Shown: positions 17,063 through 26,888, counted from the stretch's first letter. The stretch is DNA of 64,000 nucleotides from Lachnospiraceae bacterium UBA1712 (GCA_002317175.1 DCJA01000023.1:98292-162291); one strand, 5' to 3'. A program made the numbers and translations. The notes: generated by a model from the letters alone, not told the origin.

Positions 17063-17198
17063 TATGTATTGACAAAAAATGTTAACACTTTATTCACACT
17101 AGTGAAGGCGTGGATTTGTTGATTTTTAGAGGCTTTAGTGTTAGTATAGAAAAGGCGTTTTGCGTAAAATATTATTTTAATTATATATGGAGGATATC

Positions 17199-18119
17199 AT
17201 GACAAAGGATTTTGAAGGTTTACTTTCAAAGGTAAATGAGTGTGAGACAAAGAAGCTTGCTGTAGCAGTAGCTCAGGACAAGCCAGTACTTGAAGCAGTT
17301 AAGCTTGCTAAGGAGCGTAAGATTGCAGATTCTATTCTTGTTGGTGACGAGGAGCAGATCAGAGCAATTGGTGCTGAGATCGGTATGAATATGGATGATT
17401 TCCAGATTATCGATGAGAAGGATGTTGTTGAAGCTTCTCTTAAGGCAGTTAAGCTTGTACATGATGGCGAAGCAGATATGTACATGAAGGGACTTCTTCC
17501 TACAGGAACATTCTTAAAGAGTGTACTTAACAAGGAAGTTGGTCTTCGTACAGGAAAGCCACTTTCACACGTTTGTGTATTTGAGTTCCCAGAACTTCAG
17601 AGACTCTTATTCTTAACAGACGTTGCATTTATGCCATATCCTACACTTGAAGACAAGAAGTGCATGATTGAATATACAGTAGATGTTGCTAAGGCTTGTG
17701 GAGTTGATATGCCAAAGGTTGCTGTACTTGCAGCAGTTGAGACAGTTAACGAGAAGATGCAGTGCACAGTAGATGGTGATGCTCTTTCAAAGATGCAGGA
17801 TGCAGGTGAGATCAAGGATTGTATCGTTGAGGGACCTCTTTCAATGGATATCGCTCTTTACAGAGAAGCAGCAGAAGAAAAAGGAGCTCTTGGAAGAAAG
17901 GTTGCAGGCGATGCAGACATTCTTGTATTCCCAGACATCCATGCTGGTAATCTTGTATATAAGACAATGGTTCACATGGTTCCATGTAAGAACGGTAACA
18001 TTCTTACAGGTACAAAGGCTCCAGTTATTCTTACATCACGTTCAGATACTGTTGAAGTTAAGATCAACTCAATTGCTCTTGCTGCAGTAGTTGCTGAGCA
18101 GATGAAGAACAAGCAGTAA
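17199..18119 (+). CDS. ptb: Phosphate butyryltransferase
   Basis: A 306-residue transferase exchanging CoA of butyryl-CoA for phosphate to give butyryl-phosphate. It shows the phosphate acyltransferase fold: the N-terminal AVAVAQDKPVLEAVKLA, the central YMKGLLPTGTFLKSVLNKEVGLR, the GPLSMDIALY segment and the C-terminal VFPDIHAGNLVYKTMVH. I start at ATG 17199; an ATG at 17187 lies within the ribosome site GGAGG (17189-17193). A TTGACA at 17069 and TTGATT/TAGTAT at 17119-17147 are candidate promoter parts. Together with buk 63 bases downstream it completes butyrate production with ATP gain. Confidence 0.94.
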   Translation: MTKDFEGLLSKVNECETKKLAVAVAQDKPVLEAVKLAKERKIADSILVGDEEQIRAIGAEIGMNMDDFQIIDEKDVVEASLKAVKLVHDGEADMYMKGLLPTGTFLKSVLNKEVGLRTGKPLSHVCVFEFPELQRLLFLTDVAFMPYPTLEDKKCMIEYTVDVAKACGVDMPKVAVLAAVETVNEKMQCTVDGDALSKMQDAGEIKDCIVEGPLSMDIALYREAAEEKGALGRKVAGDADILVFPDIHAGNLVYKTMVHMVPCKNGNILTGTKAPVILTSRSDTVEVKINSIALAAVVAEQMKNKQ

Positions 18120-18182
18120 TAAACAGTTTATAAATAGTTAATAAGAACTTTATTGCCACGATGTGACAGAATGGAGATAATC

Positions 18183-19250
18183 ATGAGTATTAAGAGTTTA
18201 ATCATCAATCCAGGTTCTACATCAACAAAGATTGGTGTATTCGAGGATGAAACATTATTATTTGAGGAGACACTTCGTCATTCAACAGAAGAAATCGCTC
18301 AGTATGCAACAATTGCAGACCAGAAGGATTTTAGAAAGAATATTATTATTAACCTTCTTAACGAGAAGAATTTTGATATCAAGACACTTGGTATGGTAGT
18401 AGGCCGTGGTGGTATGTTAAAGCCAATTCCAGGTGGTACATATGCTGTAACAGATGACCTTCTTAACGATCTTAAGATTGGTAAGCAGGGACAGCATGCA
18501 TCAAATCTTGGTGGTATGCTTGCAAGAGAAATAGGCGATGAAATCGGAGTTCCTTCATTTATCGTGGATCCTGTTGTTGTTGATGAAATGTGCGATGTTG
18601 CAAGATATTCTGGTGTTCCAGAGCTTCCTCGTACATCAGTATTCCATGCACTTAACCAGAAGGCAGTTGCTAAACGTTATGCAAAGGAAGCTGGAAAGAA
18701 CTATGGCGACCTTAACTTAATCGTTGTTCATATGGGCGGTGGTGTATCCGTTGGTGCTCATAAGGCTGGTAAGGTTATCGATGTATTTAATGCCCTTGAT
18801 GGTGATGGCGCATTTTCTCCAGAGAGAGCTGGTTCAGCTCCAGTAGGCGCACTTATTAAGATGTGCTTCTCAGGTCAGTACACAGAGAAGGAAATATACA
18901 AGAAATTTGTTGGTGGCGGCGGCTTAAATGCTTACCTTGGAACAAACGACATGAGAGATGTTGAGAAGATGGTTAACGAAGGCGATGCAAAGGCTACAGA
19001 AGTTAGAAATGCATTTATCTTCCAGGTTGCAAAGGATATCGGTGCTATGGCATGTGTTCTTAATGGCAAGGTTGACCAGATTGTTGTTACTGGTGGTATT
19101 GCATACGATAAGGGCGTTGTTGCAGGTCTTAAGGAAGCTGCAGAGTGGATTGCACCATTTACAGTATACCCAGGTGAGGATGAGCTTCTTGCTCTTGCAC
19201 AGGGTGGTCTTCGTGTTATGAATGGCGAAGAGAAAGCTATGGTTTACTAA
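18183..19250 (+). CDS. buk: Butyrate kinase
   Basis: A 355-residue kinase of the ASKHA (acetate kinase-like) superfamily converting butyryl-phosphate and ADP to butyrate and ATP. The phosphate-1 loop INPGSTSTKIGVF, the conserved VGRGGMLKPIPGGTY, FHALNQKAVAKRYAKE, HMGGGVSVGAHKAGKVIDV and the adenosine loop VVTGGIAYD are present. ATG 18183 follows GGAG at 18173-18176; a frame start at 18153 has no ribosome site. Many gut Lachnospiraceae use butyryl-CoA:acetate CoA-transferase instead; presence of ptb-buk fits Butyrivibrio-type or Coprococcus-type metabolism. Confidence 0.94.
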   Translation: MSIKSLIINPGSTSTKIGVFEDETLLFEETLRHSTEEIAQYATIADQKDFRKNIIINLLNEKNFDIKTLGMVVGRGGMLKPIPGGTYAVTDDLLNDLKIGKQGQHASNLGGMLAREIGDEIGVPSFIVDPVVVDEMCDVARYSGVPELPRTSVFHALNQKAVAKRYAKEAGKNYGDLNLIVVHMGGGVSVGAHKAGKVIDVFNALDGDGAFSPERAGSAPVGALIKMCFSGQYTEKEIYKKFVGGGGLNAYLGTNDMRDVEKMVNEGDAKATEVRNAFIFQVAKDIGAMACVLNGKVDQIVVTGGIAYDKGVVAGLKEAAEWIAPFTVYPGEDELLALAQGGLRVMNGEEKAMVY

Positions 19251-19298
19251 TTCGAAAAGTATTAGTAACTAAGTTTATTTTAGGGAGTAACAGATTAC

Positions 19299-21866
19299 AT
19301 GAGTAAGCTTGTTGATAAAGTCTTTGGTACTCATAGTCAGAGAGAACTGAAGAGAATCATGCCAATAGTTGATAAGATTGAAAGTCTGAGACCAGAATTT
19401 CAGGCTAAGTCTGATGAAGAACTAAAGGACATGACAAGACAATTTAAGGAAAGATATGCTCAGGGAGAGTCATTGGATGACCTTCTTCCTGAAGCTTATG
19501 CTACTGTTCGTGAGGCAGCAAAAAGAGTGCTTAACATGGAGCATTTCCGTGTTCAGTTAATCGGTGGTGTTGTTCTTCACCAGGGACGTATTGCAGAGAT
19601 GCGTACTGGTGAAGGTAAGACTCTGGTATCAACTCTTCCTGCATATCTCAATGCGTTAACAGGTGAAGGCGTATATGTCGTAACTGTCAACGATTATCTT
19701 GCAAAGCGAGATTCTGAGTGGATGGGACAGGTGCATGAATTCCTTGGATTAAAGGTTGGTGTTGTACTTAATGCACTTACTCCTGAGGAAAGACAGCAGG
19801 CATATCAGTGTGATATTACATATGTTACCAATAATGAGCTGGGCTTTGATTATCTGAGAGATAACATGGCTATCTATAAGGAGCAGCTCGTATTAAGAGA
19901 TTTGAAGTACTGTATCATCGATGAGGTTGACTCGGTTCTTATTGATGAGGCAAGAACACCTCTTATCATTTCTGGACAGAGTGGCAAATCCACAAAGCTC
20001 TATGAGGCATGCGATCTTCTTGCACGTCAGATGCAGCGTGGTGAAGATATGGAAGACCTTTCCAAGATGGATGCCATTATGGGTATTGTTCAGGAGGAAA
20101 CTGGTGATTTCATAGTAAATGAGAAGGACAAGATTGTTAATCTTACTGAGCAGGGTGTTGGTAAGGTAGAGCAGTTTTTCCATCTTGATAATCTTGCTGA
20201 TCCAGAGAATATTGAGATTCAGCACAATATTATTCTTGCTCTCCGTGCTCATAATCTTATGTTCAGAGATCAGGATTATGTTGTTAAGGATGATCAGGTA
20301 TTAATCGTAGATGAGTTTACTGGACGTATTATGCCAGGTAGAAGATATTCTGATGGTCTTCATCAGGCTATTGAAGCTAAAGAGCATGTTAAGGTTAAGC
20401 GTGAGTCCAAGACTCTTGCTACCATCACATTCCAGAACTTCTTTAACAAGTTTGAGAAGAAGGCTGGTATGACAGGTACTGCTCTTACAGAAGAGAAGGA
20501 ATTTAGAGATATCTATGGTATGGATGTTATCGAGATTCCAACTAACAGACCAGTTGCCAGAATTGACCTTCAGGATGCTGTATATAAGACAAGAAAAGAA
20601 AAGCTTAAGGCTATTGTGGATTCGGTTGTTGAGGCACATGAGAAAGGACAGCCTGTCCTGGTTGGTACCATTACTATTGAAGCCAGTGAAGAGTTGTCAT
20701 CTATGCTTCGTAAGCGTGGAATAGAGCATAAGGTACTTAATGCCAAGTTCCATGAGATGGAAGCTGAGATTGTTGCTGAAGCAGGTATTCATGGCAAGGT
20801 AACCATTGCTACTAACATGGCTGGTCGTGGTACTGATATTAAACTTGATCAGGAAAGTCTTGCAGCAGGCGGACTTAAGATTATTGGTACAGAACGTCAT
20901 GAAAGCCGTCGTATTGATAATCAGCTTCGTGGTCGTGCCGGACGTCAGGGTGACCCTGGTGAATCAAGATTTTATATCTCACTCGAAGATGATCTTATGC
21001 GTCTCTTCGGTAGTGAGAGACTTATAACTATGTTCAATGCCCTTGGTATTCCAGAGGGACAGCAGATTGAGCATAAGATGTTAACAGATGCAATCGAAAA
21101 TGCTCAGAAGAAGATAGAAGGTAACAACTTTGGTATCAGAAAGAATCTTCTTGAGTATGACGATGTTAACAACGAACAGAGAGAGATTATGTACGCAGAA
21201 CGTCGTCGTGTTCTTGATGGCGAAAACATGCGTGATGTTATCTATAAGATGATGACTGATATCGTAGATGGCAGTGTAGATACAGCTATCGGTGATGACA
21301 ATCATCCAGAGAACTGGGATTTCAGAGAACTCAACGAGTTACTCCTTCCAATCATTCCACTTGAGCCTGTTTCTAAGAATAGACTTGAGGGTGATAATAA
21401 GGGTGCGCTTAAGCAGCAGCTGAAGGAAGAAGCAGTTAAGCTTTATGAAGCTAAGGAAGCAGAATTCCCTGATTCAGAACAGCTTAGAGAACTTGAGCGA
21501 GTAGTTCTTCTTAAGGTTATAGATAAGAAGTGGATGGATCATATCGATGATATGGATCAGTTACGTCAGGGTATTGGTCTTCAGGCGTATGCTCAGAGAG
21601 ATCCACTTGTTGAATATAAGATGAATGGCTATGACATGTTTGATGCCATGACAGATGCTATTCGTGAGGATACTGTTAAGATGCTCTGCCATGTAAGAGT
21701 TGAGCAGAAGGTAGAGCGTGAGCAGGTTGCGAAGGTGACTGGTACCAATAAGGATGACACTGTTGCAAAGGGACCAAAGAGAAGAATGGAAGCTAAGGTA
21801 TATGCCAACGATCCATGTCCATGTGGTTCAGGAAAGAAATATAAACAGTGCTGTGGTAAGAATTAA
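19299..21866 (+). CDS. secA: Preprotein translocase ATPase SecA
   Basis: An 855-residue motor that drives unfolded preproteins through SecYEG. Walker A in MRTGEGKTLV (about 100), DEVDSVLIDEARTPL (Walker B and following), the preprotein-crosslinking domain, the second nucleotide-binding fold with TNMAGRGTDI and QLRGRAGRQGDPGESRF, the helical scaffold DKKWMDHIDDMDQLRQGIGL, and a C-terminal zinc motif CPCGSGKKYKQCC are all in place. AGGGAG lies 12 bases before ATG 19299. It follows buk after 48 bases with no terminator, so readthrough is possible. Its own terminator is at 21925. Confidence 0.98.
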   Translation: MSKLVDKVFGTHSQRELKRIMPIVDKIESLRPEFQAKSDEELKDMTRQFKERYAQGESLDDLLPEAYATVREAAKRVLNMEHFRVQLIGGVVLHQGRIAEMRTGEGKTLVSTLPAYLNALTGEGVYVVTVNDYLAKRDSEWMGQVHEFLGLKVGVVLNALTPEERQQAYQCDITYVTNNELGFDYLRDNMAIYKEQLVLRDLKYCIIDEVDSVLIDEARTPLIISGQSGKSTKLYEACDLLARQMQRGEDMEDLSKMDAIMGIVQEETGDFIVNEKDKIVNLTEQGVGKVEQFFHLDNLADPENIEIQHNIILALRAHNLMFRDQDYVVKDDQVLIVDEFTGRIMPGRRYSDGLHQAIEAKEHVKVKRESKTLATITFQNFFNKFEKKAGMTGTALTEEKEFRDIYGMDVIEIPTNRPVARIDLQDAVYKTRKEKLKAIVDSVVEAHEKGQPVLVGTITIEASEELSSMLRKRGIEHKVLNAKFHEMEAEIVAEAGIHGKVTIATNMAGRGTDIKLDQESLAAGGLKIIGTERHESRRIDNQLRGRAGRQGDPGESRFYISLEDDLMRLFGSERLITMFNALGIPEGQQIEHKMLTDAIENAQKKIEGNNFGIRKNLLEYDDVNNEQREIMYAERRRVLDGENMRDVIYKMMTDIVDGSVDTAIGDDNHPENWDFRELNELLLPIIPLEPVSKNRLEGDNKGALKQQLKEEAVKLYEAKEAEFPDSEQLRELERVVLLKVIDKKWMDHIDDMDQLRQGIGLQAYAQRDPLVEYKMNGYDMFDAMTDAIREDTVKMLCHVRVEQKVEREQVAKVTGTNKDDTVAKGPKRRMEAKVYANDPCPCGSGKKYKQCCGKN

Positions 21867-21924
21867 GCAGATAATATAAAAGAAAATGAGCTAATGTGTT
21901 ATAATTGGCTTGTGATGTAATTAG

Positions 21925-21957
21925 ATGCCATCACTTTAGGGTGATGGCATTTTTTTG
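21925..21957 (+). terminator. Terminator after secA
   Basis: ATGCCATCAC (21925-21934) pairs exactly with GTGATGGCAT (21941-21950), then seven T. Confidence 0.93.
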
Positions 21958-21985
21958 TAAATGAAGACTAAGTATATATAAAAGC

Positions 21986-22687
21986 ATGAGTGGGGTATAT
22001 AAGGTGTTTGAGATTATATTTGGATCAATTTTTGCATTTTTTTCAGGATTCATGTTCTATGCATTCAATTTCCTTCCCGGAGAAGGAACAGGAAGTCTTG
22101 CGGCCGCCAATGTAATAATGACAGTGTTCTTTACTATTGGCATTATGTTTATAGTGAAGGGCGTTAAGAAACTAATCATTAATAAAAAAACAGACCTGCA
22201 CGGTGAATTATGCTATGGACAGGTTAAGGCTGTCAAATTTAATGGAACAGTAATTAATGGTGTTCAGCAGTATGATGCCTATCTTAGAGTATATATTGAA
22301 TCCACAGGAAAGTTTGTGGAAGTTCATGAGAATATTGGGGATAAGGTTCATCAGTTTCCTGAGGCAGGCTTCTATGCAGTTAAGTATTATGAAGGGGATA
22401 TAAACTTTGAGTATCCAGTTCCTTCGTTTGATGCACTTCCAGCTCATATCAAAGAAGTGTTTGATGATGGACAGATAATACCCGACGATAATTCATGGTA
22501 TAGTAATAGCGAAGATAATAATGGAGTCTTTGATTCTTTTGGGACTTCAAATGAAAGTAGCTATAATCCCAATATGTATAACTACGACTATGAACTTGAA
22601 GCAGAAGCACGTAGTAAAGAAGCAGAATTCAGAGCACTGGGGGAAGATGAATTTGCAAATGATGCATATAAGGCTATGCTCCGATGA
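21986..22687 (+). CDS. Hypothetical membrane protein with altered C-terminus
   Basis: I do not recognise this 233-residue protein. Two hydrophobic helices (about 7-27 and 38-60) are followed by a soluble domain (about 70-155: GQVKAVKFNGTVINGVQQYDAYLRVYI, FYAVKYYEGDINFEYP) that may be a small beta domain, then an Asn/Ser/acidic linker and a charged helix (YDYELEAEARSKEAEFRALGED). No good ribosome site precedes ATG 21986. The gene ends in KAMLR, but the DNA just past the stop repeats the KAMLR-coding stretch out of frame, so the original C-terminus may have been longer. It lies 76 bases before prfB. Confidence 0.6.
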   Translation: MSGVYKVFEIIFGSIFAFFSGFMFYAFNFLPGEGTGSLAAANVIMTVFFTIGIMFIVKGVKKLIINKKTDLHGELCYGQVKAVKFNGTVINGVQQYDAYLRVYIESTGKFVEVHENIGDKVHQFPEAGFYAVKYYEGDINFEYPVPSFDALPAHIKEVFDDGQIIPDDNSWYSNSEDNNGVFDSFGTSNESSYNPNMYNYDYELEAEARSKEAEFRALGEDEFANDAYKAMLR

Positions 22688-22738
22688 TGTATTTGACAAC
22701 GAAGTTTTAAGGCTATGCTTCGAGAAGATTTTGACAAC
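22670..22738 (+). repeat. Imperfect tandem repeat at a gene end (39-bp period)
   Basis: AAGGCTATGCTCCGA (from 22670) recurs as AAGGCTATGCTTCGA (from 22709), each followed by a related stretch ending in TTTGACAAC (31 versus 30 bases, a one-base indel). The second copy would encode KAMLREDFDN and a stop if read in the original frame. Confidence 0.7.
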
Positions 22739-22763
22739 TAATAGATAAGGAATGGAAAAATAG

Positions 22764-23879
22764 ATGGTAGAACTTGATCAGATGAAAGTTGAGCTTGGAA
22801 CATATAAGGTTCCATTAGCAGAAGTGAAGGATTCACTTGATTTGGATAATAAGGAAAAACGAATTGAAGAGCTTGAAAGGGAAATGGAAGCGCCAAACTT
22901 CTGGGATGATGCGGATATTGCTAATCAGAAGATGAAGACGCTGAAGAACCTGAAGGATACAGTGGAACTCTATTCTTCTCTTGCAACTCAGTATGAGGAT
23001 ATAGAGACTCTTATTGAGATGGGATACGAAGAAGAGGATGAGGAAATGGTCGCAGAGGTAAGAGGCGAACTAGATTCTTTCATCAGCACCCTGGATGACC
23101 TTAGAATCAGTACCCTGCTCAATGGTGAGTTTGATAAAAACAATGCTATTCTTAAGCTTAATGCAGGTGCTGGTGGAACAGAGTCCTGCGACTGGGTCCA
23201 GATGCTTTACCGCATGTATACCAGGTGGGCTGAGAAGAAGGGCTTCACCGTTGAGGTATTGGACTTCCTGGATGGTGATGAAGCGGGAATTAAGTCCGTA
23301 ACCTTCCAGGTCAATGGAATAAATGCCTATGGATATCTAAAAGCCGAGAAGGGTGTACACAGACTGGTTCGTATATCTCCGTTTAATGCGCAGGGTAAGA
23401 GACAGACTTCATTTGTATCTTTGGATGTAATGCCTGAGATAAATGATGATCTTGATATTGAAATAAAAGATGATGACATTCGTATAGATACATACCGAAG
23501 CAGTGGTGCTGGTGGACAGCATATCAATAAAACCTCATCAGCTATTCGTATTACGCATTTTCCAACAGGTATTGTTGTACAGTGTCAGAACGAGCGAAGT
23601 CAGTTCCAAAACAAAGACAAGGCTATGCAGATGCTGAAGGCAAAACTGTACATGCTGCGTATGGAAGAAAACAAAGAAAAACTTTCTGACATCAGAGGTG
23701 AGGTTACGGAGATCGGATGGGGTAATCAGATTCGTTCTTACGTATTCCAGCCTTATACCATGGTTAAGGATCACAGAACTTCAGTTGAAAGTGGTAATGT
23801 TGATGCAGTAATGGATGGTGCGATTGATGTATTCATCAGTGGATATCTTAAGTGGATTAATACAAAAACTGAAAACTAA
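22764..23879 (+). CDS. prfB: Peptide chain release factor 2, without programmed frameshift
   Basis: A 371-residue RF2 that recognises UGA and UAA stop codons. The stop-codon-reading tripeptide SPF is in VRISPFNAQGKRQTS and the catalytic GGQ is in SGAGGQHINKT. In most bacteria the gene needs a +1 shift at an in-frame UGA near codon 25; here the frame runs straight through SLDLDNKEKRIEELE, with CTTGAT where CTTTGA would be expected, so no shift is needed. AAGGAA at 22747-22752 serves ATG 22764. It lies downstream of secA with one gene between, a variant of the hpf-secA-prfB order of Firmicutes. Confidence 0.95.
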   Translation: MVELDQMKVELGTYKVPLAEVKDSLDLDNKEKRIEELEREMEAPNFWDDADIANQKMKTLKNLKDTVELYSSLATQYEDIETLIEMGYEEEDEEMVAEVRGELDSFISTLDDLRISTLLNGEFDKNNAILKLNAGAGGTESCDWVQMLYRMYTRWAEKKGFTVEVLDFLDGDEAGIKSVTFQVNGINAYGYLKAEKGVHRLVRISPFNAQGKRQTSFVSLDVMPEINDDLDIEIKDDDIRIDTYRSSGAGGQHINKTSSAIRITHFPTGIVVQCQNERSQFQNKDKAMQMLKAKLYMLRMEENKEKLSDIRGEVTEIGWGNQIRSYVFQPYTMVKDHRTSVESGNVDAVMDGAIDVFISGYLKWINTKTEN

Positions 23880-24004
23880 GTAAAGACTGGATGGAATATA
23901 CAATAAGATACTTATAATTGATTCGTTAAGGATGAAATCTTGATGAGTCATAAAGTGGACATGAGAAGTTGCATTATATTAAAAAATGATTTACGAGGTA
24001 ATAT

Positions 24005-26368
24005 ATGGACATCATTGGAAAGATTACAGAAGAATTACAGGTTAAAAAATGGCAGGTAGAAGCTGCAGTAGGGCTTATTGATGAGGGGAATACTATCCCA
24101 TTCATTTCAAGATATCGTAAGGAGGTAACAGGCTCACTCAACGATGAACAGCTTAGAAATCTTGACGAGAGACTCAGGTATCTTCGTGGCCTTGATGAGA
24201 GAAAGTCAAGCGTTCTTGCTTCAATTGAAGAGCAGGGCAAGCTTACAGATGAACTTAAGGCTAAGATTGAGGCAGCAGAGACACTTGTACTTGTTGAAGA
24301 CCTTTACAGACCATATAAGCAGAAGAAGAAAACCAGAGCAGGCGTTGCCAAAGAGCGTGGACTTGAACCGCTTGCTGATTATATCTGGGCACAGGAAGCA
24401 GATGCTCCTGTTGAGAAGGAAGCAGAGAAGTATATAGACGCCGAGAAAGAAGTGACAGATGTGTCAATGGCTCTTCAGGGCGCTAAGGATATACTTGCAG
24501 AGCGCATTTCAGATGAAGCAGACTATAGAACATATATCAGAAATGCTACTATGGAAGAAGGGAGATTGACTAGCAAAGTCAAAGAGAAAGATGCAGATTC
24601 TGTATATGAGATGTATTACGAATACGAGGAAGCAGTAGCAAAGGTAGCTGGTCACAGAACTCTTGCAATCAACAGAGGTGAGGCTGAAAAGGTTCTCACA
24701 GTTAAAGTTGAAGCTCCAATTGAAAGAATCACTATGTTTCTGGAGAAAAAAGTTATTCTTAAGGACAATGAGTATACAACACCAATCCTTAAAGAAGTTA
24801 TTGCGGATAGCTATGACAGACTTATTGCTCCTGCAATTGAGCGTGAGGTTAGAAATGAACTTACAGAGAAGGCAGAAGATGGTGCCATAAGCGTATTTGG
24901 TAAGAATCTGGAACAGCTTCTGATGCAGCCTCCAATTGCAGGAAAGGTTGTACTTGGATGGGATCCTGCATTCAGAACAGGATGTAAGCTTGCTGTTGTA
25001 GATGCAACAGGTAAAGTACTTGATACAAAAGTTATCTACCCAACAGCTCCTCAGAATAAAGTTGAGGAAGCAAAAGTTGAATTGAAGAAGCTTATTAAGA
25101 AGTATGGTGTATCTCTCATTTCTGTAGGAAATGGTACTGCTTCACGTGAATCAGAGCAGGTAATTGTTGAACTTATTAAGGAGCTTGACACTCCAATACA
25201 GTATGTAATTGTTAACGAAGCAGGTGCGTCAGTTTATTCTGCAAGTAAGCTGGCTACAGAGGAGTTCCCTAACTTTGATGTGGGACAGCGTTCAGCTGCT
25301 TCAATTGCAAGACGTCTTCAGGATCCTTTGGCAGAGCTTGTTAAGATTGATCCAAAGTCAATTGGAGTTGGCCAGTATCAGCATGATATGAATCAGAAGA
25401 AGCTTGGAGATTCGCTTACCAATGTTGTTGAGGACAGTGTAAATAAGGTTGGAGTCGATCTTAATACTGCATCAGCCCCCCTACTTGAATATATTTCTGG
25501 TATAAGTAAGCCAATTGCTAAGAATATCGTTGAGTACAGAGAGGCTAATGGTAAGTTCAAGGAGAGAAAGGAACTTCTCAAGGTTCCAAAGCTTGGACCA
25601 AAGGCTTATGAGCAGTGTGCAGGCTTTCTTAGGATTAATGATGGCAAGAATCCTCTTGATGCAACAAGCGTTCATCCTGAGAGCTATGAAGCAACTATGA
25701 CTCTTCTTAAGAAGCTTGATATGAATATGGATGACGTAAGAGAGCTTCAGAAGCAGGCTGCATCTGCCAAGAAAGTAGTTGTTAAGGCGGCTAAGAATGA
25801 AGCGAAAAAGCCTGAGAGAAGACCTCAGAAGCCTCAGAAGATTAATACCAATACTGCAATGGGGAAAGCACTTGCTGCAGCGATGGGAAATATAGCCCTT
25901 GAGCAGGACGATAGTTCAAGACCAGTATCAGCTGCGCCTAAGGCATTGGCATTTGAGACGGAAAGCCAGGTTACAGGGCTTTCAAAACGTATCAAAGATA
26001 CAAAGAAGATGGCACAGGAGCTTGGAATTGGTGAGATTACTCTTAATGATATTCTCAAGGAACTTGAGAAGCCTTCAAGAGATCCAAGAGAGGATATGCC
26101 AAAGCCAATTCTTAGAAGTGATGTACTGGATATGAAGGATCTTGCTCCGGGAATGGTACTTAAGGGAACTGTTCGTAACGTAATCGACTTTGGTGTATTC
26201 GTGGATATAGGTGTACATCAGGATGGTCTGGTACATATTAGTCAGATTACAGACAAGTTTATCAAGCACCCATTGGAAGCGGTGTCAGTAGGCGATATTG
26301 TTGATGTAAAGGTAATGAGCGTTGATCTTGCCAAGAAGCGCATCGCGTTGACAATGAAGGAAGTGTAG
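24005..26368 (+). CDS. tex: Tex-family RNA-binding transcription accessory protein
   Basis: A 787-residue cytosolic protein of the Tex/Spt6-like family. In order: N-terminal helical domain (about 1-200, with FISRYRKEVTGSLNDEQL and YRPYKQKKKTRAGVAKERGLEPLA), YqgF/RNase H-like domain (VLGWDPAFRTGCKLAVVD, about 318-335), tandem helix-hairpin-helix motifs (about 490-560), a basic Lys/Ala linker (about 575-610) and a C-terminal S1 domain (LKGTVRNVIDFGVFVDIGVHQDGLVHISQI, about 718-785). Tex proteins bind RNA and affect transcription and gene expression broadly. The Lys-rich linker insertion is longer than in many relatives. GAGG precedes ATG 24005. Confidence 0.93.
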   Translation: MDIIGKITEELQVKKWQVEAAVGLIDEGNTIPFISRYRKEVTGSLNDEQLRNLDERLRYLRGLDERKSSVLASIEEQGKLTDELKAKIEAAETLVLVEDLYRPYKQKKKTRAGVAKERGLEPLADYIWAQEADAPVEKEAEKYIDAEKEVTDVSMALQGAKDILAERISDEADYRTYIRNATMEEGRLTSKVKEKDADSVYEMYYEYEEAVAKVAGHRTLAINRGEAEKVLTVKVEAPIERITMFLEKKVILKDNEYTTPILKEVIADSYDRLIAPAIEREVRNELTEKAEDGAISVFGKNLEQLLMQPPIAGKVVLGWDPAFRTGCKLAVVDATGKVLDTKVIYPTAPQNKVEEAKVELKKLIKKYGVSLISVGNGTASRESEQVIVELIKELDTPIQYVIVNEAGASVYSASKLATEEFPNFDVGQRSAASIARRLQDPLAELVKIDPKSIGVGQYQHDMNQKKLGDSLTNVVEDSVNKVGVDLNTASAPLLEYISGISKPIAKNIVEYREANGKFKERKELLKVPKLGPKAYEQCAGFLRINDGKNPLDATSVHPESYEATMTLLKKLDMNMDDVRELQKQAASAKKVVVKAAKNEAKKPERRPQKPQKINTNTAMGKALAAAMGNIALEQDDSSRPVSAAPKALAFETESQVTGLSKRIKDTKKMAQELGIGEITLNDILKELEKPSRDPREDMPKPILRSDVLDMKDLAPGMVLKGTVRNVIDFGVFVDIGVHQDGLVHISQITDKFIKHPLEAVSVGDIVDVKVMSVDLAKKRIALTMKEV

Positions 26369-26404
26369 AATTATAATTAATACATCAGTTGGAGTGGACT
26401 ATTA

Positions 26405-26824
26405 ATGGATTTTACAACAGAAACAATTAATAGCATACAGGAAGATAATCCATCATATAAGGCACTAGATAATGGTTTTGCCAAAGCGGCAAGCGCATTG
26501 GGAATTGCTTCGATTGTAACTGCAATCTTTGGACTGGCTACTATTCCTTTAATGCTTGGAGGACTTGCGATTATTCTTGCTATTCTTTCAAGGGGAAGAG
26601 GCAGCATGGAAGGCAGAGCGGTTCGTGGAATGACCTGTGGGATCGTGGGTATGACCATAAGCATAGCGCTTATTGCCTATGTTATATACCTGTTCTGTAT
26701 AAGCCCTACATACAGATCGTTGATAAACAGCCAGTGTGAGACTATGTATGGTTATACCTTAAATGATGTAATAGAAGACTATGTGGGAGATGGCTTCGAT
26801 TTAGAGGAATATCTGACCAGATAG
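26405..26824 (+). CDS. DUF4190-like small membrane protein
   Basis: A 139-residue protein with two strong hydrophobic segments (about 28-60, rich in Ala/Gly/Ile, and 78-100) separated by RGRGSMEGRAVRGMTCGIVG. The GIASIVTAIFG ... LGGLAIILAILSRG pattern and the repeated G-A-I spacing resemble the DUF4190 family, whose role is unknown. The N- and C-terminal tails are acidic. GGAGTGG precedes ATG 26405, and it follows tex by 36 bases, so it may be cotranscribed with tex. Confidence 0.6.
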   Translation: MDFTTETINSIQEDNPSYKALDNGFAKAASALGIASIVTAIFGLATIPLMLGGLAIILAILSRGRGSMEGRAVRGMTCGIVGMTISIALIAYVIYLFCISPTYRSLINSQCETMYGYTLNDVIEDYVGDGFDLEEYLTR

Positions 26825-26888
26825 AAGAATTTGATGTGTAAGGAATTCTTATCAGGTGGATGATTATTGATGAGAGGAGAGAATTCAG

